Source: JAAZKV01 sp041659525
Lineage (GTDB): Archaea > Iainarchaeota > Iainarchaeia > Iainarchaeales > JAAZKV01
Reading direction: 5' to 3'
Length of the DNA: 51,314 bases
Assembly (NCBI GenBank): GCA_041659525.1
Contig: JBAZYC010000002.1
Location: 1 to 51,314 of the forward strand
Shown one piece after another: positions 42,502 through 51,261 of the stretch. Made by a program: the position numbers and the translations under genes. The notes beneath the pieces were generated by a model. That model was given only the letters and a program-made list of their open reading frames with translations. It had not been told where the DNA came from and made no database searches. Position 1 is the stretch's first letter. The number at the start of each line of letters is the position of its first letter.

Positions 42502-45411
42502 ATGAAAATGAGCTTTAAATTATTAGTTTTTACCATTTTATTTGTTGCCCTATTTGCGATTTTTTTTCTAAATTACTCCTCCAACTTACCTGAAACAAAT
42601 AATATTACACAGCAAATAACTTATGTTGATTTTAACATTACAAAGAGTATAACTTGGTCTGATTCAAGAAGTGAGGAATATTTATTTGATTTGAAAAATC
42701 CCATAATAGTATTTTTAATATTCCCAAAATCTGTTGCAGGTGACATTTCTCAAATAAAAGTTGAAGGGGATTTTGTTTCCCAAGTGATTCAATCTGATCC
42801 AATCTTATTGTTGCATTCAAAAGACCTCGCCCCTGGAATAAAAACTTTGAAATTAATCACCCCTAAGGGAGATTTAAACAAAACTTCACTAGCTTTTACT
42901 TTTCCTTATTCAGAATATGTTAAACTCAGTAATTCAGATAAGAATCTTTTAATCCAAACTGTAATTGAGGTTTCATCAAGAGGGGAACAAAATTATGAAA
43001 TCACAGAAAGTTTAAATGTAATGCAAAATTATGCAAATGAATTAAATAACGAAACAATTACTACTCAAGAACTAACTGAAAATAAAAACATGAACAAATT
43101 AAATTTTGCAGCATCAATAAGCAAATTACTTCGCGCAGTTAACGCACTAAAAAAATCAGTGACAGAAAAGAAAATCGAATGGTTTGAATACTATGATGTA
43201 AAAGCATCCCTAACTAGCACTTCAATAAATTATTTTGATGACCAAAATGACATTTCATTAAATTTTGTTCTAAACCAACCAACACTCGAAGAATTTTCAC
43301 TAGTTTTCACAAATGATAAAAATATACAATGGTACATTCCAAAAAACCTAAGTCTAATCCGAGGCCAAAACGTAACTATTCCACTAAAACTACTAAGCTA
43401 CGCTAAATCAAAAGGCATACAGCCAGGCGATAAGGCATACCTTGAGTTAAGCAGACACACAACCAATGTAGAAGCTTTACCAAAATTAAAAATGCTTTAC
43501 AATGGAGAACTCGTGGAAAGAATTGAATTAACTATTACAGGAATGGAAGAATTAAGAAAATCCCCTTGGCCCAATATGTTTGAATTTGGTTTAACTAATT
43601 TAAATCCAACAAAAACTATTTCAACACCTATAACTTATCCATTAAATTTAAGGACTGTTGCTCAAGTTGAGCATTCAATGCAAATACCCCAAATAGAACT
43701 GGGCCAAAATGTTGAAGGAATTGATGTGTCTATTGGTTCGTTTGATTTAATATCTGAAAAATATATTGATGAAGAACCATATCAATTAGTAATTAATTCA
43801 GATTATACAAAAATAATGGCTTCTAACGGCTGGACTGAATCAGATTTACCAAAAGTTATTGACTTTAATATATCTCTGAAATATTTTTTATCAAAAACCC
43901 CTACGCCAATCAGAATTAAAATTAATTTAAACAAATCAGGAGTAGTCTTAGCTTCTTCTAAATTAATTGATGCTGCAAATTATATTTCAAACTTAAAGGG
44001 CTGGAGCAAAATTATATTTGATGATACTAATGAAGATTATCCGATTACAAATAAAATTGATTCTTCTTTAACAGTTGCAAAAGAGATTAAAAAACAATTA
44101 AAAAATAAATATAACCAAGGCCCTTTTGTCTTTTTGCAAATTTTAGGGGATGCAAATCAAATACCAATTCAGGAGCCTCTTCTTTTGAAAAGTTATAGAC
44201 CTGATGAAGGAGCCGTTCTTGATTCTTATTATTATGGTGATGTTGATGAAGATAATTACCCCGAACTCGCAGTTGCAAGAATTCCTTTAATTTCCCCTCA
44301 AGATATAATAAATTATTTTAATAATACCCCTAAATTTAATTCATTAAAGATAGCTATTGCAGTGTATCCAGATGATATGAATGGAGGGATTAATTATCTT
44401 AATGAAAAAATAAAATCTTATAAGGACAGTAATAAACCGATTCCGAAAGATTTAATTGAACAAAAAGATTATTGGGACTCTTTGGTTAAGACTAACAAAG
44501 GAATTATTGGGATGGAGGGCATGATATCCCCAGCAAGAATAGAAAAAGATTTTAAATTGTACTCCTATGATTATAAAGTAATAACTGTTGGACAGAATAC
44601 TCAGCGTACTGATTTAAATGTTTTAATCTATATAAATCCGAGCAACTTAAATGAAATATTAAACAATAATGATATTGTGGAGATTTATGCACATGGTTTT
44701 CCACAAGGTTTTTATGATACTTGGAATTCATCATCATTTACTTGCCCTTTGTTGCATTTAAATGAAAATAATCGCCCATTTATTTCAGGAATTGCATGTT
44801 CAACCGCAAAAGAAATAGGCAAAAAATTAATCTCAGAAGGAGCTTTAATATATAATGGTAATTATTATCCAGCAGGGTGGAGTCCTTTCTCATTCTTCAA
44901 TTTAACACAAGGCCAGAGTGTTGGAGAATCAATAAGGGCACTTGAGAGTGCTCATCGTATTGAACATTTTTATTATTCAATTTTATATGGAGATCCATCA
45001 ATGATTTTTCCAGTAAATAATTCCTTGGTTACCACTCAAAATGGTAAACTATTTTTTAAAATAACTGATATAAATTTTATTAAATCTGACTCGTTAGATG
45101 AACTTGAAAAATATAATCGATTAACATTAGAAAAAAGTCCTGATGATTTAATATATATTTCTCAAGTAGAGCATATGAATTACGCCCAAATTTCAGGAAT
45201 ATACACTGGGCCCAAATTTGAAGACATTAATTTTGCAATCATGAAAGTCAAGGATAAAAATATGCCCATCAAAATTATAAGAGAATCTAATTGGGATCCC
45301 AAATACACATTTGATTTTGATTTTAGTGCAGATGTAAAAAAATTCTTGTACGACAATAATGCAATTAAACAAGGATTTTCGGTTGAATTTGTAACAAAAT
45401 TTAAGAATTAA
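42502..45411 (+). CDS. Gingipain-like (C25) surface cysteine peptidase
   Basis: 969 residues. A hydrophobic N-terminal segment (LLVFTILFVALFAIFFL, about 7-23) anchors or exports it. Residues 30-520 are beta-rich extracellular domains. At 574-590 DSYYYGDVDEDNYPELAVAR matches the C25 pre-catalytic motif. IYAHGFPQGF holds the likely catalytic His 731 and SGIACSTAKEIG the Cys 766. This His-Gly then Cys order is the caspase-clan dyad. It lacks a recognisable propeptide or sorting signal at the C-terminus. A surface protease role, for nutrition, processing or attack on a host cell, is inference. Confidence 0.7.
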   Translation: MKMSFKLLVFTILFVALFAIFFLNYSSNLPETNNITQQITYVDFNITKSITWSDSRSEEYLFDLKNPIIVFLIFPKSVAGDISQIKVEGDFVSQVIQSDPILLLHSKDLAPGIKTLKLITPKGDLNKTSLAFTFPYSEYVKLSNSDKNLLIQTVIEVSSRGEQNYEITESLNVMQNYANELNNETITTQELTENKNMNKLNFAASISKLLRAVNALKKSVTEKKIEWFEYYDVKASLTSTSINYFDDQNDISLNFVLNQPTLEEFSLVFTNDKNIQWYIPKNLSLIRGQNVTIPLKLLSYAKSKGIQPGDKAYLELSRHTTNVEALPKLKMLYNGELVERIELTITGMEELRKSPWPNMFEFGLTNLNPTKTISTPITYPLNLRTVAQVEHSMQIPQIELGQNVEGIDVSIGSFDLISEKYIDEEPYQLVINSDYTKIMASNGWTESDLPKVIDFNISLKYFLSKTPTPIRIKINLNKSGVVLASSKLIDAANYISNLKGWSKIIFDDTNEDYPITNKIDSSLTVAKEIKKQLKNKYNQGPFVFLQILGDANQIPIQEPLLLKSYRPDEGAVLDSYYYGDVDEDNYPELAVARIPLISPQDIINYFNNTPKFNSLKIAIAVYPDDMNGGINYLNEKIKSYKDSNKPIPKDLIEQKDYWDSLVKTNKGIIGMEGMISPARIEKDFKLYSYDYKVITVGQNTQRTDLNVLIYINPSNLNEILNNNDIVEIYAHGFPQGFYDTWNSSSFTCPLLHLNENNRPFISGIACSTAKEIGKKLISEGALIYNGNYYPAGWSPFSFFNLTQGQSVGESIRALESAHRIEHFYYSILYGDPSMIFPVNNSLVTTQNGKLFFKITDINFIKSDSLDELEKYNRLTLEKSPDDLIYISQVEHMNYAQISGIYTGPKFEDINFAIMKVKDKNMPIKIIRESNWDPKYTFDFDFSADVKKFLYDNNAIKQGFSVEFVTKFKN

Positions 45412-45432
45412 ATCCCTGAGTAAAAATACATT

Positions 45433-46983
45433 TCATTGAATTAGTTGTATTACATTAACCATTTTTTCAGTTGCTTTTATTGCAGCTTCTACTTGGTCAG
45501 TACTAACCCCTATTGTTTCTATTCTTCTATTCCCTTTTTTCCAAATTATTTTACACTCAACCAAAGCATCTGTGTGCCCACCAACTGGTATTCGAACTTC
45601 ATAATCTAATAATTGGGGGAAAGATAATTTATTTTTTTCAAATATTTTCTTTAATGCATTAACAAAAGCATTGTACCCTCCATCCCCAAGAGCAACGGAA
45701 GAATATTCTTTTCCATTTAACAAAACTTTTATTTTTGCTTTGGGTTTTGTTCCTAATTTAGTTGAAACTGAGTAATCAAGTATTTTGAATACGTGTTCGT
45801 GTAAATGATTTTGCATTTCGTTTACTATAAACAAAAGATCTTCTTTTGAAACAAATTCTTTCTTATCCCCCAGTTCTATTACTTTTGAAAGAACTTTCTT
45901 TAGTTCTTCAGGAGAAAGAACTACTCCAAATTGTTTTAGAGTCATTTCTATTGAAGCTTTTCCAGAAAGCTTTCCTAGTGCATAGCGAGTATTTCTTCCA
46001 AATCGCCCCGCAGAGAGTTTGCTTTTGTACAAATTCCCTTTTTTATCCCCATCCGCATGTATTCCTGCAGTTTGAGTAAACACAACTGAACCAACTATTG
46101 GGTGGTTCTTGGATAATCTTCTTCTTGAAAATAATTCAACTAAACTAGAAATTGCTACTAGTTTTTTTTCATCCACATTTGTTTTGAATTTTGTAAAATC
46201 GTTTATTCCAACAACCACTGTTTCAAGTGCAGCATTTCCAGTTCGTTCTCCAAGTCCATTAACAGTAACATGAACTCCTTTTGCACCAGCGTTAATTGCA
46301 GCAAGCGCATTTGCAGTAGCTAAGCCATAATCGTTGTGAGCATGGAAATCAAAGTGAACACTGGGAAACTTATTTACTACTAGTGAAACAAATTCAGTTG
46401 TTTCAGTAGGGGAGAGTACCCCAAGTGTATCTGCAAGCATTACTCTTTTTACTCCTGCTTCGTTTAAGACTTTTATTATTTCAAAAACATATTCTTTGTC
46501 TTCTCTTATTCCATTTGAAAAATCTTCTAAATAAGCGTTCACTAAAAAGTTTTTTTCTTTAGCATAATTCATTGTTTTAACTATGTCAGCGAAATGTTCT
46601 TTTGGTTGTTTCTTTAATTGATTTAAACAATGATTTTTGCTTCCTTTGCATAAAAGATTTAGTACTCTTCCGCCTGATTCGCTAATCCAATCCACGCTTG
46701 AATTATAATCAACAAAACCAAGTACCTCTACTTTGTCAAGTAATCCAACTGTTTTTGCCCAAGCAAATATTTCTGTACAAGAAGCCGCTTCTCCTTTTGA
46801 TACTCTTGAAGAAGCAATTTCTATTCTATCTACTTTTACTTCTAGTAAAAGTTTTTTTGCTATTGAAAGTTTTTCTTGAGTAGAAAAAGAAACTTCTTCA
46901 GTCTGTTCCCCATCACGAAGAGTAGTATCCATTATTTCTATAAAATTAGTAGAAGAAGAACTAGGGTCGAATGGCCCAATCAC
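45433..46983 (-). CDS. cimA: (R)-citramalate synthase (CimA, Leptospira-type)
   Basis: 516 residues. MDTTLRDGEQTEEVSFS near residue 18, VDRIEIASSRVSKGEA, VEVLGFVDYNSSVDWI, HAHND at 214-218, NGLGERTGNAALE, TQTAGIHADGDKKGN, YALGKLSGKAS and, in the regulatory LeuA_dimer domain, GDGGYNAFVNAL and DYEVRIPVGGHTDALVE. This order and wording match Leptospira citramalate synthase as I recall it, more than LeuA. It makes citramalate from pyruvate and acetyl-CoA for isoleucine synthesis. The start is GTG 46983, with no clear SD; an ATG at 47023 in the -1/+2 frame is noted in findings. Confidence 0.88.
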   Translation of the reverse strand: MIGPFDPSSSSTNFIEIMDTTLRDGEQTEEVSFSTQEKLSIAKKLLLEVKVDRIEIASSRVSKGEAASCTEIFAWAKTVGLLDKVEVLGFVDYNSSVDWISESGGRVLNLLCKGSKNHCLNQLKKQPKEHFADIVKTMNYAKEKNFLVNAYLEDFSNGIREDKEYVFEIIKVLNEAGVKRVMLADTLGVLSPTETTEFVSLVVNKFPSVHFDFHAHNDYGLATANALAAINAGAKGVHVTVNGLGERTGNAALETVVVGINDFTKFKTNVDEKKLVAISSLVELFSRRRLSKNHPIVGSVVFTQTAGIHADGDKKGNLYKSKLSAGRFGRNTRYALGKLSGKASIEMTLKQFGVVLSPEELKKVLSKVIELGDKKEFVSKEDLLFIVNEMQNHLHEHVFKILDYSVSTKLGTKPKAKIKVLLNGKEYSSVALGDGGYNAFVNALKKIFEKNKLSFPQLLDYEVRIPVGGHTDALVECKIIWKKGNRRIETIGVSTDQVEAAIKATEKMVNVIQLIQ

Positions 46984-47121
46984 TTTTGGTAAGTGAATTA
47001 CTATTAGCAGTTGAATTACTCATAATAACTAATTAATTACATGCATAAGTGTTTAAAAAAGAAATCTCTAGAGGATATTTAAAAGAAAGCAAAAATAAGC
47101 AAAGCAAATTAAGGTGAAAAA

Positions 47122-47496
47122 TTGGTTCGAGAAACAATTCTACTAGTAGGTGCTTCTAATAATCATGAGAAGTTTGGTTACATTGTTCTTGAGAACTTAC
47201 TAAACAGGGGGTTTGATGTAGTTCCAATTAACCCTAATGAAGAACAAATCCTTGGAGTAAAAGCCTACAAAACAATTACAGAGTATGTTAATGCTAATCC
47301 TGCTAAAAAAATTACTTGGGTGAACTTTGTTGTTCCCCCTGCGGTTACTGTGAAATTACTTGAAGAAGTAAAATTGCTAAAACTAACTCACGTTTGGTTC
47401 CAACCCGGAAGCGAAAGCGAAGTTGCTATTGAATATTGCAAAAAAAATGATATTAGATGCCTGCACCATGCATGTATTATGAACAACTATGAATAA
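47122..47496 (+). CDS. CoA-binding domain protein (YccU-like)
   Basis: 124 residues. ILLVGASNNHEKFGYIVLEN is the Rossmann start of the CoA_binding_2 family, VVPINPNEEQILGVKAYK and VNFVVPPAVTVKLLEE follow, and the end reads CLHHACIMNNYE. Such proteins are stand-alone CoA/nucleotide-binding domains of unclear role. TTG start at 47122 with AGGTGA 4 nt upstream. The 3' end is duplicated downstream (47519-47557). Confidence 0.88.
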   Translation: MVRETILLVGASNNHEKFGYIVLENLLNRGFDVVPINPNEEQILGVKAYKTITEYVNANPAKKITWVNFVVPPAVTVKLLEEVKLLKLTHVWFQPGSESEVAIEYCKKNDIRCLHHACIMNNYE

Positions 47497-47518
47497 ATAA
47501 AAAAATTGTGCTTAATGG

Positions 47519-47557
47519 TGCCTGCACCATGCATGTATTATGAATAATTACGAGTAA
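47519..47557 (+). repeat. Partial second copy of the 3' end of the CoA-binding gene
   Basis: The last 13 codons of the gene at 47122-47496 recur 61 nt later (TGC to TAA), with only synonymous changes: AAC to AAT twice, TAT to TAC, GAA to GAG. It reads CLHHACIMNNYE then a stop. A further short echo (AACTATGAGTAA) lies at 47586-47597. It is a decayed tandem duplicate of coding origin. The rest of the 267-base gap to 47763 has no recognisable gene. Confidence 0.75.
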
Positions 47558-47763
47558 TTGCAGGCAATTACAAGTAATTACAGACAACTATGAGTAACCC
47601 TAATAATTTATAAAAAAAATAATCAAATGCATTTAGCTTATTCAAATCGCCAAATTTCGCAATTAATTGCCTTCTTAAAGGTTTGGATTAACTAATTAGT
47701 AGTACTGGAAATAAAAATTGATAGTGTAATTAGATAAATGAAATTATAAAAGTTGATATAAAA

Positions 47764-49272
47764 ATGGGATTCGCGAAAATGGGTTTGGACCCAAAACTGA
47801 TTGAAGGAATAAAATTAATGGGTATTAAAGACCCAACTCCAATACAAGCTAAATGTATTCCCCATCTAAAGGCTGGAAAAGATTTAGTTGGACAATCACT
47901 AACAGGCTCAGGAAAAACTGCGGCTTTTGGTTTGCCAATTTTAGAAAAAATTGTTCCAGGCGCAGGGCTACAAGCACTAATTATTACTCCTACAAGAGAA
48001 CTTTGTGTCCAAGTTAGAGACAATATAGAATCAATGGCTAGATACTTACCAATTAATGTTAAAAGTGTTTACGGAGGAGTAGGTTTCTTCCAACAAATCG
48101 AAGACTTAAAAATTGCTGAAATAATTGTAGCTACTCCTGGAAGATTACTCGATCACATGGGCAGAAGAAATGTTGATTTACGAACAATAAAATTCGTTGT
48201 ACTTGATGAAGCAGACAGAATGTTCGATATGGGATTTGAAGATGATATTGACAAAATATTAAGACAAACTCCTAATAGCAGACAGACAATAATGTTTAGT
48301 GCAACAATGCCAAAAGCTGCTCAGCACATTGCTAACAAATATTTGAAGAACCCTGTTTATGTTCAAGAACAATTACAAGTAGATCGCTCATTAATGACTC
48401 AAGTATTTTATAGTGTTAAAAAAGAAGACAAATTTTCTTTACTTGTTCACTTATTAAAAACAAAAACTAGCGGACCTGCAATTGTTTTTTGCGGAACAAA
48501 AAGAGAAGTTGATAGAGTTGCAAGAAATTTGCGAAAAGAAAAAGTTGATGCTTTACCAGTTCACGGAGATTTAACTCAAGGAAAAAGACAATTCGCAGTT
48601 AATTCTTTCAAACTCGGAAAAATTGATGTTTTAGTTGCAACTGATGTTGCTGCTAGAGGACTTGATATCAAAGATGTTTCTCACGTTTACAATTATGATG
48701 TACCAAGAACTGCTGAGGAGTATACTCACAGAATTGGAAGAACTGCTAGAGCAGGAAAGAAAGGAGACGCAGTAACTCTCTTGTCTGAAAGAGATTACCA
48801 AAACTTTAATAAAATACTAAAATTCGGTAAACAAAATATTAAACAAGAAGCGACTCCTATTTTTGAAAGAATTGAATTTAAAAAAGATTTCCACCACGGA
48901 GAAGACTTTGGTGGAGAAGATGCTTCTGAACAAGGAAGAGGAAGAAGAGAAGACCTTGGAGCGATAGAGGAGATAGACCTCGTTTTGACAGAAGAGAAAG
49001 ACCAAGTTTTGATAGAGGAAGTAGATCATTTGGATCTGACAGAGGAAATAGATCTTTTGGTTCAAGAGAGGGCTCAAGAGGAAATTATTCTCAAAGTTCA
49101 TCTGATGGACCAAGACAAAGTTCTTACCCAAGTAATTTTTCAAGAGACAGACCTAGAAGAGATTTTTCTAATGCTTCTCCTTACCAAAGAGATAGACCAA
49201 GTCACTTACCAAGAGCACACGATTTTAGACCAAGAAATGATTTTGCACAAAGAGAAAGACCAACTAATGTAA
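47764..49272 (+). CDS. DEAD-box ATP-dependent RNA helicase (tail frameshifted)
   Basis: The first 395 residues are a complete DEAD-box core: MGIKDPTPIQAKCIP (Q motif), LTGSGKTAAF (Walker A), TPTRELCVQV, LLDEAD-like VLDEADRMFDMGFE, FSATMP, then the second lobe with ATDVAARGLDIKDV and HRIGRTARAGKKGD. It unwinds short RNA duplexes. From residue 396, the frame as written turns into an acidic run of E/L/I residues, unlike any helicase tail, and stops at 49272. The -1 frame instead encodes an Arg-rich tail to 49664, so this CDS is probably interrupted at about 48951. Confidence 0.85.
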   Translation: MGFAKMGLDPKLIEGIKLMGIKDPTPIQAKCIPHLKAGKDLVGQSLTGSGKTAAFGLPILEKIVPGAGLQALIITPTRELCVQVRDNIESMARYLPINVKSVYGGVGFFQQIEDLKIAEIIVATPGRLLDHMGRRNVDLRTIKFVVLDEADRMFDMGFEDDIDKILRQTPNSRQTIMFSATMPKAAQHIANKYLKNPVYVQEQLQVDRSLMTQVFYSVKKEDKFSLLVHLLKTKTSGPAIVFCGTKREVDRVARNLRKEKVDALPVHGDLTQGKRQFAVNSFKLGKIDVLVATDVAARGLDIKDVSHVYNYDVPRTAEEYTHRIGRTARAGKKGDAVTLLSERDYQNFNKILKFGKQNIKQEATPIFERIEFKKDFHHGEDFGGEDASEQGRGRREDLGAIEEIDLVLTEEKDQVLIEEVDHLDLTEEIDLLVQERAQEEIILKVHLMDQDKVLTQVIFQETDLEEIFLMLLLTKEIDQVTYQEHTILDQEMILHKEKDQLM

Positions 49273-49664
49273 GAGACGAAACTAATCTTCCTGCAAGTGG
49301 ACACGAAAGAACTCCTAGAACTTTAGAACCATTATTCCCCGAATCACACTACCATCCTAGTTACAAACCAAAACCTGACACTGAAAGAGTGAATACAGTT
49401 AGAGCGGTTAGCGAAACTTTTAGACCAGCAAGAATGCATAGACCCGCTTATCCAACTGACAAAAATAAATCATTCCATAGCGGAGAGAGTAGAAAACCTT
49501 TTTCTCAGGATTCAAGAAGAACTCCCGAGGAAGGACACAAAGCTCCATTTGGAGAAAAGAAACATTACGCTTCTAAAGAAGGATTTGCAAGTAAAGAAGG
49601 AAAACCTTCTTTCTATAAACCAAGTGCTGGTAAAGGAAAATTCCACGGCAAGAAAAGATTCTAA
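48951..49664 (+). pseudogene. Displaced RG/RS-rich C-terminal tail of the helicase (-1 frame)
   Basis: From 48951 the -1 frame reads RPWSDRGDRPRFDRRERPS and continues, without a stop, to 49664. It has the Arg/Gly/Ser/Phe-rich composition of DEAD-box helicase tails and ends SAGKGKFHGKKRF. The ORF 49389-49664 is part of it. At 48943-48955 the sequence is AGAAGAGAAGACC, while the same motif at 48990-49003 is AGAAGAGAAAGACC: one A is missing. Restoring it would join the tail to the core (total about 630 residues). Biological slippage, a mutation or an assembly error are possible. Confidence 0.8.
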
Positions 49665-49729
49665 TTCTTTCTAACAAAACCTTTTAATTCTACTAAACCC
49701 TATTCCTATTACAAAAAATAGGTGTAATA

Positions 49730-50164
49730 ATGGAGAAAAATTTAATTAGATCATTATTTTTTTTAATAATACTAATCACCCTTTCAACAATTGTAAATGC
49801 AACTGATATTACCTCTCTATCAGCAACATTTGATACAAATATTGCAATTGAATCACAATGCACAGAAAATAAAGATTCTAATTTATTAATCACAGATACT
49901 ACTAATAATGTAGAATTGTTAAAAACGACTTATCCTTGCATAATAACTTCAAAAACAACCACTCATGCTTTTTCAGGATTAAAAGATAGATCAGTACTTG
50001 AAATTAATTTAACAATTTCTCAACCTTGTGATGTTTGCACAAAATCTTTTTATTTGCCAATTTCATTTAAGAAAGAAACTAACTTTATCCCAGATAATAG
50101 TTTAGTGGGATTAGTTTTAGTACTTGGACTAGTAATAGGAATTATCTCAATAAAAAAGAAGTAA
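49730..50164 (+). CDS. Small secreted protein with C-terminal membrane anchor
   Basis: 144 residues. Signal peptide LIRSLFFLIILITLSTIVNA (about 5-24), a beta-rich, Thr/Ser-rich ectodomain with four Cys (two in CDVC), and a C-terminal hydrophobic helix LVGLVLVLGLVIGIISI with KKK at the end. The arrangement is of a membrane-tethered cell-surface domain. GGTG lies 6 nt before the ATG. No family is recognised. Confidence 0.55.
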   Translation: MEKNLIRSLFFLIILITLSTIVNATDITSLSATFDTNIAIESQCTENKDSNLLITDTTNNVELLKTTYPCIITSKTTTHAFSGLKDRSVLEINLTISQPCDVCTKSFYLPISFKKETNFIPDNSLVGLVLVLGLVIGIISIKKK

Positions 50165-50185
50165 TACTAAAAAAAACTCTAAATT

Positions 50186-51133
50186 CTAAACCCAATTCTT
50201 GAACTTAAAGAATATTAGTACAGAGCTTGTTGAAAGTAAAGCAAACCCGACTACTATCAAAAACGCTTCAGGAGAACCTTGGAAAGGCAATCCTACATTC
50301 ATCCCATAGTAACTAGCAACCATAGTAGGAATACTAATTGAAACAGTTACTAGAGCTAAGAATTTCAATATAGAGTTAAAGTTGTTTGATACAATTGAAT
50401 TGTAAGCATTAATCGTGTTTGCAATAATTTCTGAGTAAATAGTGATTAATTGTTGAGCTTCATCTACATCAATTAGCACATCATCAAAATCTTCTTTTTC
50501 GTCTTCATTCATTGAAAAAATCTTAAAAGTAGAGAACTTTCCTAGAACCTTTTTGTTTCCAACAATACTTGTTCTAAAATAAACCAGTGTTTTTTGTAAA
50601 GAGAGTAAGAGAATTACTTCTTTGTTTTGGAAGGATTTATTGATAGAGGTTTCTGCTACACTAATCTCGTTTTCAACTACATTTAATTCATTCATATAGG
50701 ATTTGATTATTTTTCTCATTAAGTAATTGAAAAAAATCGCTTTGTTGTCAGTTACAAATCCTTTTAGCGGATTTGAAATCAGTTTTTCTACTGCATAAAT
50801 CTCTGCTGAGCAAATAGTGAAAATGTAATTCTTTTTTGGAGAAAAAACTATTCCTAAAGGAACAGTGGTAATTGATTGTTCTGAGTGAAAAGGCACTTTT
50901 AGTAATATTAGTGAAAGCCCTTTTTCTACCTCTTTTTCTATTCTTGGTAAAGAATCATAATCAAGAATATCATGAATAAGCGATTTTGTTAACCCAAATT
51001 TATCTTTAATTTCTTCAATCTCATCTTCGCTAGGTGCAGAAATATTTATCCAACAACCAGGAGTAGGTCTTTTTAGTTCTAAAAGCTTTTTTGAACCATT
51101 TTTTACAAAAGACTTCTTGTAGATTTTAATCAT
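50186..51133 (-). CDS. corA: CorA-family Mg2+/Co2+ transporter
   Basis: 315 residues. A cytoplasmic alpha/beta N-terminal domain (1-250, with ending helix) is followed by two membrane helices, the first ending SYYGMNVGLPF with the selectivity motif GMN, and a C-terminal Lys-rich end. The length and order are full. Mg2+ influx is the standard role; some GMN proteins export Zn2+. ATG at 51133; convergent to the small secreted protein. Confidence 0.9.
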   Translation of the reverse strand: MIKIYKKSFVKNGSKKLLELKRPTPGCWINISAPSEDEIEEIKDKFGLTKSLIHDILDYDSLPRIEKEVEKGLSLILLKVPFHSEQSITTVPLGIVFSPKKNYIFTICSAEIYAVEKLISNPLKGFVTDNKAIFFNYLMRKIIKSYMNELNVVENEISVAETSINKSFQNKEVILLLSLQKTLVYFRTSIVGNKKVLGKFSTFKIFSMNEDEKEDFDDVLIDVDEAQQLITIYSEIIANTINAYNSIVSNNFNSILKFLALVTVSISIPTMVASYYGMNVGLPFQGSPEAFLIVVGFALLSTSSVLIFFKFKNWV

Positions 51134-51261
51134 ACGACAAATGAAAAGAACACAATTATTAAAAACGTGCTGTTGAAAAGTTCAAAAGAAAAAAAACTTC
51201 AATCTTAACAAAAATTAATCACAAAAAGATTAATTAGAAATTATTTAACTTAAATTTTTAA

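Noticed and set aside
45846..46079. ORF on the plus strand inside cimA
   Set aside because: Antisense shadow with no conserved content, biased by cimA codon pattern.
47508..47763. CRISPR-like repeat array
   Set aside because: The repeats are a gene-end duplication and short AT-rich echoes; no regular spacer length.
49389..49664. Independent 91-residue gene
   Set aside because: It is the end of the -1-frame tail of the DEAD-box helicase, which is open from 48930 and shares its Arg/Ser composition; the internal ATG has no SD or TATA.
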